From Plantago ovata (taxonomy: Eukaryota > Streptophyta > Magnoliopsida > Lamiales > Plantaginaceae), in NCBI GenBank assembly GCA_028274465.1, contig CM051457.1, forward strand, positions 104,283,982 to 104,347,981: a DNA stretch of 64,000 nt, read 5' to 3'. Shown piece after piece: positions 59,151 to 64,000 of the stretch. Position numbers and translations under genes: made by a program. Positions within the stretch are counted from its first letter, which is position 1. Every line of letters begins with the position of its first letter. Under the pieces are notes generated by a model. The model had not been told where the DNA came from. It saw only the letters and a program-made list of their open reading frames with translations, and did not search any database.

Positions 59151-62100
59151 ATGAGTCCAGCCCCGTCTAAGCTTTATACAGGTCCTTACTTGCACTTATT
59201 CTGTGAGAATTGTATCCACATAATAATGCATGTATCTATGAGAAACTTGGCTTATTTTTGTTTTGATTTTCAGATGATGTGAGTCTGTTGATGGTGCTAG
59301 TAGATACCAATCCGTTCTACTGGAACACGATGAAATCCACCCTCCCTTTCTCCAACTTTCTGTCCCATGTAATATACTTTCACTTATTCCTAGTTTTCCT
59401 TAGAAATTATGAGTGCCATTGATTGAATAATGCTATGTTATCACAGGTGCTAGCATTTCTGAATTCGCTGCTGCTGCTGAATCAGCTAAACGAAGTGGTA
59501 GTCATAGCTACTGGGTACAACTCATGCGACTATATATTTGAGTCATCTTCCTCTCAAAATCAACGCGCTGAGCATTTGATTGAGAAATTAGAGGCTTTTG
59601 TAGAGAAGGACGAATCACTTAGTAGTGAGGACTCAGTTGATGGCCCTGGCACCTCTCTTCTCTCTGGCTCCCTCTCCATGGCTCTGTGTTGTATCCTTAC
59701 CGTGAAAGAATTGCTATTCTTATTATTGTTATCTATTTTTCGTTGTGTGCAAGCATTTCATGTCTTTTTTAAAGAAGGATTTTGTTTTCATTGACCTTGG
59801 ATGAATGACTCAGATATTCAGAAGGTATTCCGGTCTGGGCCACTTCACCCGCAGCCTCGGGTATAGTCACTTAATTACCCTTCAGTTTCTGTACAAGAAG
59901 CTTCAACTTACTTTGTGTTGTTATTCAAATTAACATAGTTTATCTCGTCTGAGTTTGAAATAGTACATAGCGCAAGAAAAATCCAGTCGATGAATATCAC
60001 ACACTTGTATCTACACTCCACGTAAATGTCAAATTATCATGTCTAGCAAGTCAATTTAGCACTGTCTCCCTTATGTAGACCACTAAAGATTCAAAGGAGA
60101 TTATAAGTACACTAAAAGAATTCAACTCTGTAACACTGATCTCCATTGATACTTATTATCTGCTTTAAATTTGACAATCCATAGTTGTTTCTAAGGACAT
60201 TTGTGAAAATGACATTTATATGTTTTGTCTATATGTTATTAGTTAGACACAAATACCAGAAATAAAAGTTGAGATGAATGCATGTTGCTAAAAACCGAAA
60301 CTCCTACTTATTTGGTTTCTTTGACAGAGTTCCAACTCTTTTCACCGTTAAATCAATGTTGATTTAACTTCTGGGAGAGATCAATGTTTTCCAAACAAGC
60401 AGCAAATATTTATTCTGCTGTAATTTGTCTTTGAGAATTCGAATGTTGTGCATGAAAAATCACTCAGCATTTTCAGAACAGATAATTCTTGCTGAATAAT
60501 ATCTTGTCTATTTTTATTTTTTTTCATGGAGTTTGATTCTTGGTTGTGATTGCTGCTATTCCTTGGTCTGATAAAATTTCAAATTTGCAGATTCTATGTT
60601 TACATGGATCTCCTGATGGACCTGGGCAGTAAGTACCTTAATCCCTACAGCATTTGCAGTTACTCTTCACTCAGCTGTGCTGACCATTTTTTCATTTTTC
60701 TTGATGCAGATATGTCGCGATCATGAATTCAATCTTCTCTGCTCAACGCTCAATGGTAACGTGTGCTTTTAATGCTGTGATGTGTGATCAGTTTTGTATG
60801 CATTTCCTGTCATTGGGACTGGGTCACATGGTTACCTGGATGTCTACTCTCATCAGTAGGACCAGGACCAGTTTCACAGAAAATTGCAAACGGACTAATA
60901 GGCAGTTTGATTCCTTGTTTGATGAACTTTATTCACTTTGAAATCCAAGTTTGTGGAGTATCAAAGCCGTTTTCTCTTATCATTATAACTTATAAGTGGG
61001 GAATGATTTGATAAAGCTCTACAGTAACTCCAATTTCATCGTCAAGATGTTAAGCATTCCATGCAAGCTGATATTGTCATATAAATAAATAGTATTAGTG
61101 CAGAAAGAAAGAAAGAAAAAAAAAAAAAGAAAAAAAGTAAAATCTAAAGTAGTATACGATCAATGCCTGGAGTATTTATTCTTGCTTTCCTTCTTTTTGT
61201 TTTTTTTAGGTGCCGATAGATTCGTGTGTGCTAGGAGCTCAACACTCTGCTTTCCTGCAGCAGGTAGCTGATTAGTGAAATTCAAATATTTATTGTGTTT
61301 TTTCTCCCATATTTTTTATATTTCATTGCTAAGGATGTAATAGTTGTGACAGGCTTCTTATATAACTGGGGGTGTCTATCTGAAGCCTCAATTGTTAGAT
61401 GGACTGTTACAGTATCTTTTGGTTGGTACATTTTATAGCATCTTCTAAAATACAGTGGTGAATCTAGTAGCAACTATAATCGAGCAAGCTGGATTTAATT
61501 ATGTTAACATGACATCATTGTTATATGCAGACAGTATATGTTACTGATTTGCACTCTCGTGGCTTCTTATTACTTCCTAAGCCAGCTGGGGTGGATTTTC
61601 GTGCTTCGTAAGTTACTTCCACAAGCTGCTGCTCAACTATCTGACTATATCACACTTTGTGATGTCCGTGTTTTGAGCTGCTGCTCAACTATCATCTTAT
61701 TCCTTCCATTGTTGTCATTTCTTGCTCTAATGTTATTTCTGAAAAATCTGCAGCTGTTTTTGCCACAAGAGGACGATTGACATGGGCTACATATGCTCTG
61801 TTTGTTTGTCTATATTCTGCAAGCATCAGAAGACGTGCTCAACCTGTGGGTAAGCTGATTTTCTGAATAAACTTTTTCTCATCCAACGAGAATCATATAC
61901 ATATGAACCAATTTCTACATTGCATGCTTATATCTAACAAAGAGAACTACCCTGTCATGAGGGTCATAATCTGCCCGTGAGATGTCCTGAAATGATGCGA
62001 GTAGAGGAGGTTTATGATTTCTTCATTTAGAAACACTAAATGGAAAGTGAACATACATGATGCAAGCAGTGTATGTTAAAAACTCTGAGAAACAGATAAA

Positions 62101-62301
62101 CACACATATCTCATGTACTACGCATATGCCGGAATAGAAATAATAAAGGATCAAACAAAATGCCAGTCAGTTTTAGTCTTGAGGCATTAGTTAATCTTGT
62201 TTCTCCACATTCTTGTATTTTGCAGATCTACCTTTGGCCAGGCCCGAATTCAGGACTCCTCAACGCCAGACCGAAAGAGAAAGACTCCAATAGATTCTTA
62301 G
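59151..62301 (+). CDS. TFB4: General transcription and DNA-repair factor IIH subunit TFB4 (p34/GTF2H3)
   Basis: A core subunit of TFIIH, which acts in RNA polymerase II promoter opening and nucleotide excision repair in the nucleus. Eleven coding exons: 59151-59181, 59274-59368, 59447-59690, 59814-59860, 60591-60628, 60710-60755, 61210-61263, 61353-61421, 61531-61607, 61754-61849 and 62226-62301. All have GT-AG borders and agree in phase, giving 290 residues, close to the family length of about 300. The N-terminal von Willebrand-A-like fold opens LLMVLVDTNPFYW and continues VLAFLNSLLLLNQLNEVVVI. Later come PIDSCVLGAQHSAFLQQ and ASYITGGVY. The C-terminal zinc-binding region has cysteines in CFCHKRTIDMGYICSVCLSI and CSTCGSTF. 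It ends in a basic RKRKTP tail. No break is seen. TFB4 pairs with the p44-type subunit SSL1 in the TFIIH core. Confidence 0.95.
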
Positions 62302-63649
62302 GCTAATACCACAAAGGCACTTCCCGTTGTGGCATTTTGTGAGGTCAAATTGTCAACAGAATCGATCAGTAGTTCTTACAAACTTTGTGGACTTTGTGAT
62401 TTCAACATTTCCTCTTTCTCCGTGATGTTATTTAGGCGAAGTTTATATTATGTTGAGCATATGAGGAATTGGAAGATGAAGGGCAAAAATATTAAGGACC
62501 AAGAACTCTTCTTTTGATTCTAGGTTTCTACTGGCCATTAAGACATACATACATGAGCCAAATCCTGTTGGCATATGAACTTTACTGAATTCAGTTTAAG
62601 CTTATTGTTTCCGAGTCTTTGTGGTTCTGCTGCTGTGTAAATATGCACAGGTAGTCTAATTTTGTTGTAGAATTGGAAGTATTGTACTCCTTTAACCGGT
62701 GCAAATGCTATACTGCTGAAGTATGGATTTATTAGCTAACCGAATTTTTGTTCGAGAGTAGTGATTCCTCCGTCCTTCAGTTGCCCACGTGCTCCCCCGC
62801 AAATAAGCCCCATTTGATGCAATTGAAAATTTTGAAATGAACCGAACTTGACTTTGTAAAGTATAAATTTTAACTATACAAATATGAACCGAAATGATAA
62901 AAAATATTGTGTAACTAAGCTGGAGAATGGAGTTTCTTACCACCCACAAATGATTGTAATATGAACAATAATAGTATGAACTTTGGTAGTATGTTTGAAC
63001 CCAGCCTCTACCATATTGGGGACTGTCCAATTTGGTTAAGAGCCTTGTTAGAGTCGGACTTATTAGAAGTAAGAACTAGAACCGTGAAAGGCTTAGAAAC
63101 GAATGATGTAACCTTTGACAATCAAGATAATAAACAAACCCGTTTGCCTTAAAAAGAAAAAAATTCTAACCCTTCTTATACAACTTTTTCGATCCCGGCT
63201 CCCGAGTCTAGTTATCTATTTATTTTGTTGATTTTCTCAACGTTCCGTTTGATCTCGTATTAATTCTCGATCGTACTTGAAATTTATTTTTGAACTTATA
63301 TTACGAAATTAGAAAGTTTCTATTTTTATAATATAAATTCTAAAATTATGTTTCTAATATGATTTAAAATTAATTTGAAGTTAAAATTAGAGGAGAAAAA
63401 CACTTGACAAAACAAATTAAAAGTTACAGAGAAAGTAGTAAATAAATACATCGTTTTACTTAAATGGCTACCAATTGAGAGAATAAACTATCTTAAATAT
63501 AGTCGTGGAAGTAGCTAAAAAGTAAAAAGGATTAGAGAGTACATTTAGCAGCCATCGCGGTTAGGTGAGACCATGAAAGAACCATCCTAACAAGTCACAT
63601 TACAACAAACACTAAAAAGACCAAAACCACAGACACGTTACAAATTACT
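62302..63649. other. Intergenic stretch between TFB4 and LEA14
   Basis: Includes the TFB4 3'UTR and the LEA14 3'UTR. No further gene or element is recognised; AT content rises between 63150 and 63550. Confidence 0.5.
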
Positions 63650-64000
63650 TCATTTCACAAGCTCTTGTGAAGGCTCAGCAGCCTTTCCCATGAAAAAGTC
63701 CGCAAAAGTTGGTAGTTTCATGACACTTGAATGTGACATTGGAATCGTAATGTTCCCGATCACCGGAAGATCAATAATCATCCCTAAATCCAACACGTAA
63801 TCGACATCCCAATCGCCGCTAATATCCACCACAAGACTAACCACCGCACTATATGGTACTTTCACTGTCACGTCCATCGTTGTGCTACCATTCGCGGTTA
63901 AAGAACCGGGGTCCGGAACTGAACCAGAGGCTATCACATTTCCCGCGCTTTTTACCGTGTAAACTATCTCACCGATTGGAATGGGAACCATGTAGGGGTT
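63650..64000 (-). CDS. LEA14: LEA14-type late embryogenesis abundant protein (LEA_2), partial
   Basis: The last 116 or so residues of a LEA_2 domain protein; the N terminus lies beyond the window edge. The frame is open to the end and reads NPYMVPIPIGEI, then YTVKSAGNVIASGSVPDPGS, VKVPYSAVVSLV, DWDVDYVLDLGMIIDLPVIG and ITIPMSHSSVMKLPTFADFF. This is the characteristic beta-strand order of Lea14/desiccation-protectant proteins, which are cytosolic and stress-induced. It has a slightly longer C-terminal tail (MGKAAEPSQELVK) than the Arabidopsis protein as I recall it. No lesion is visible. Other LEA_2 proteins such as NDR1/HIN1-like members have an N-terminal membrane anchor, which cannot be checked here, but the motif set favours LEA14. 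Confidence 0.9.
   Translation of the reverse strand, partial: NPYMVPIPIGEIVYTVKSAGNVIASGSVPDPGSLTANGSTTMDVTVKVPYSAVVSLVVDISGDWDVDYVLDLGMIIDLPVIGNITIPMSHSSVMKLPTFADFFMGKAAEPSQELVK

Overview
The window is a stretch of a flowering-plant nuclear genome, most likely a eudicot. It carries five intron-containing or partial plant genes, Stowaway-type MITEs, a PIF/Harbinger transposon, L1-type LINEs, two solo LTRs and many AT-rich spacers. One 100-base run of N (8818-8917) marks a scaffold gap. Species cannot be named from the sequence alone.

Host genes. (1) 2636-3595, + strand: four exons, a small plant-conserved protein with a C-terminal membrane anchor. (2) 4080-8634, - strand: thirteen exons, mRNA cap guanine-N7 methyltransferase, clean except for a reading-frame conflict at its N terminus close to the assembly gap. 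(3) 28243-31381, - strand: two exons, an organic cation/carnitine transporter of the OCT4 type. (4) 59151-62301, + strand: eleven coding exons, the TFIIH subunit TFB4 (p34). (5) 63650-64000, - strand: the C-terminal part of a LEA14-type LEA_2 protein, running off the window. Genes 2 and 3 recall the Arabidopsis neighbours At3g20650 and At3g20660, here about 19.6 kb apart because transposons have filled the space between them.

Mobile elements. 994-1332 Stowaway MITE; 1447-2357 and 32004-32910 two copies of a Helitron-like repeat, each with a nested Stowaway relic; 9411-15643 an L1 LINE (- strand); 16999-20961 an essentially complete PIF/Harbinger transposon with both ORFs, TIRs and a TTA target duplication; 20990-22105 an L1 remnant; 22179-24290 a solo LTR with AATGT target duplication; 36076-36944 a TIR element rich in AGCTCC palindromes; 50520-55070 an L1 LINE split by a 1.1-kb hAT element (52253-53345, 8-bp target duplication); 57413-57856 a small solo LTR (TAAAT duplication).

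The most striking part is 33.15-48.5 kb, with an outlier copy at 25.8-26.4 kb. It holds six same-orientation copies of a single-ORF LINE that does not look like the usual angiosperm L1 or RTE. The roughly 1,060-residue protein has an N-terminal C2H2-like finger, a reverse transcriptase with YLDD, no visible APE endonuclease, and a C-terminal CCHC knuckle followed by an RHN / P-x-D / D pattern that resembles the restriction-like endonuclease (RLE) of R2/R4/Dong-group LINEs. Copies end in (TAA)n, and several also begin directly after (TAA)n, giving a head-to-tail array in which each element appears to have landed in the tail of the one before it. One copy (41202-44378) is interrupted by only a single in-frame UAG.
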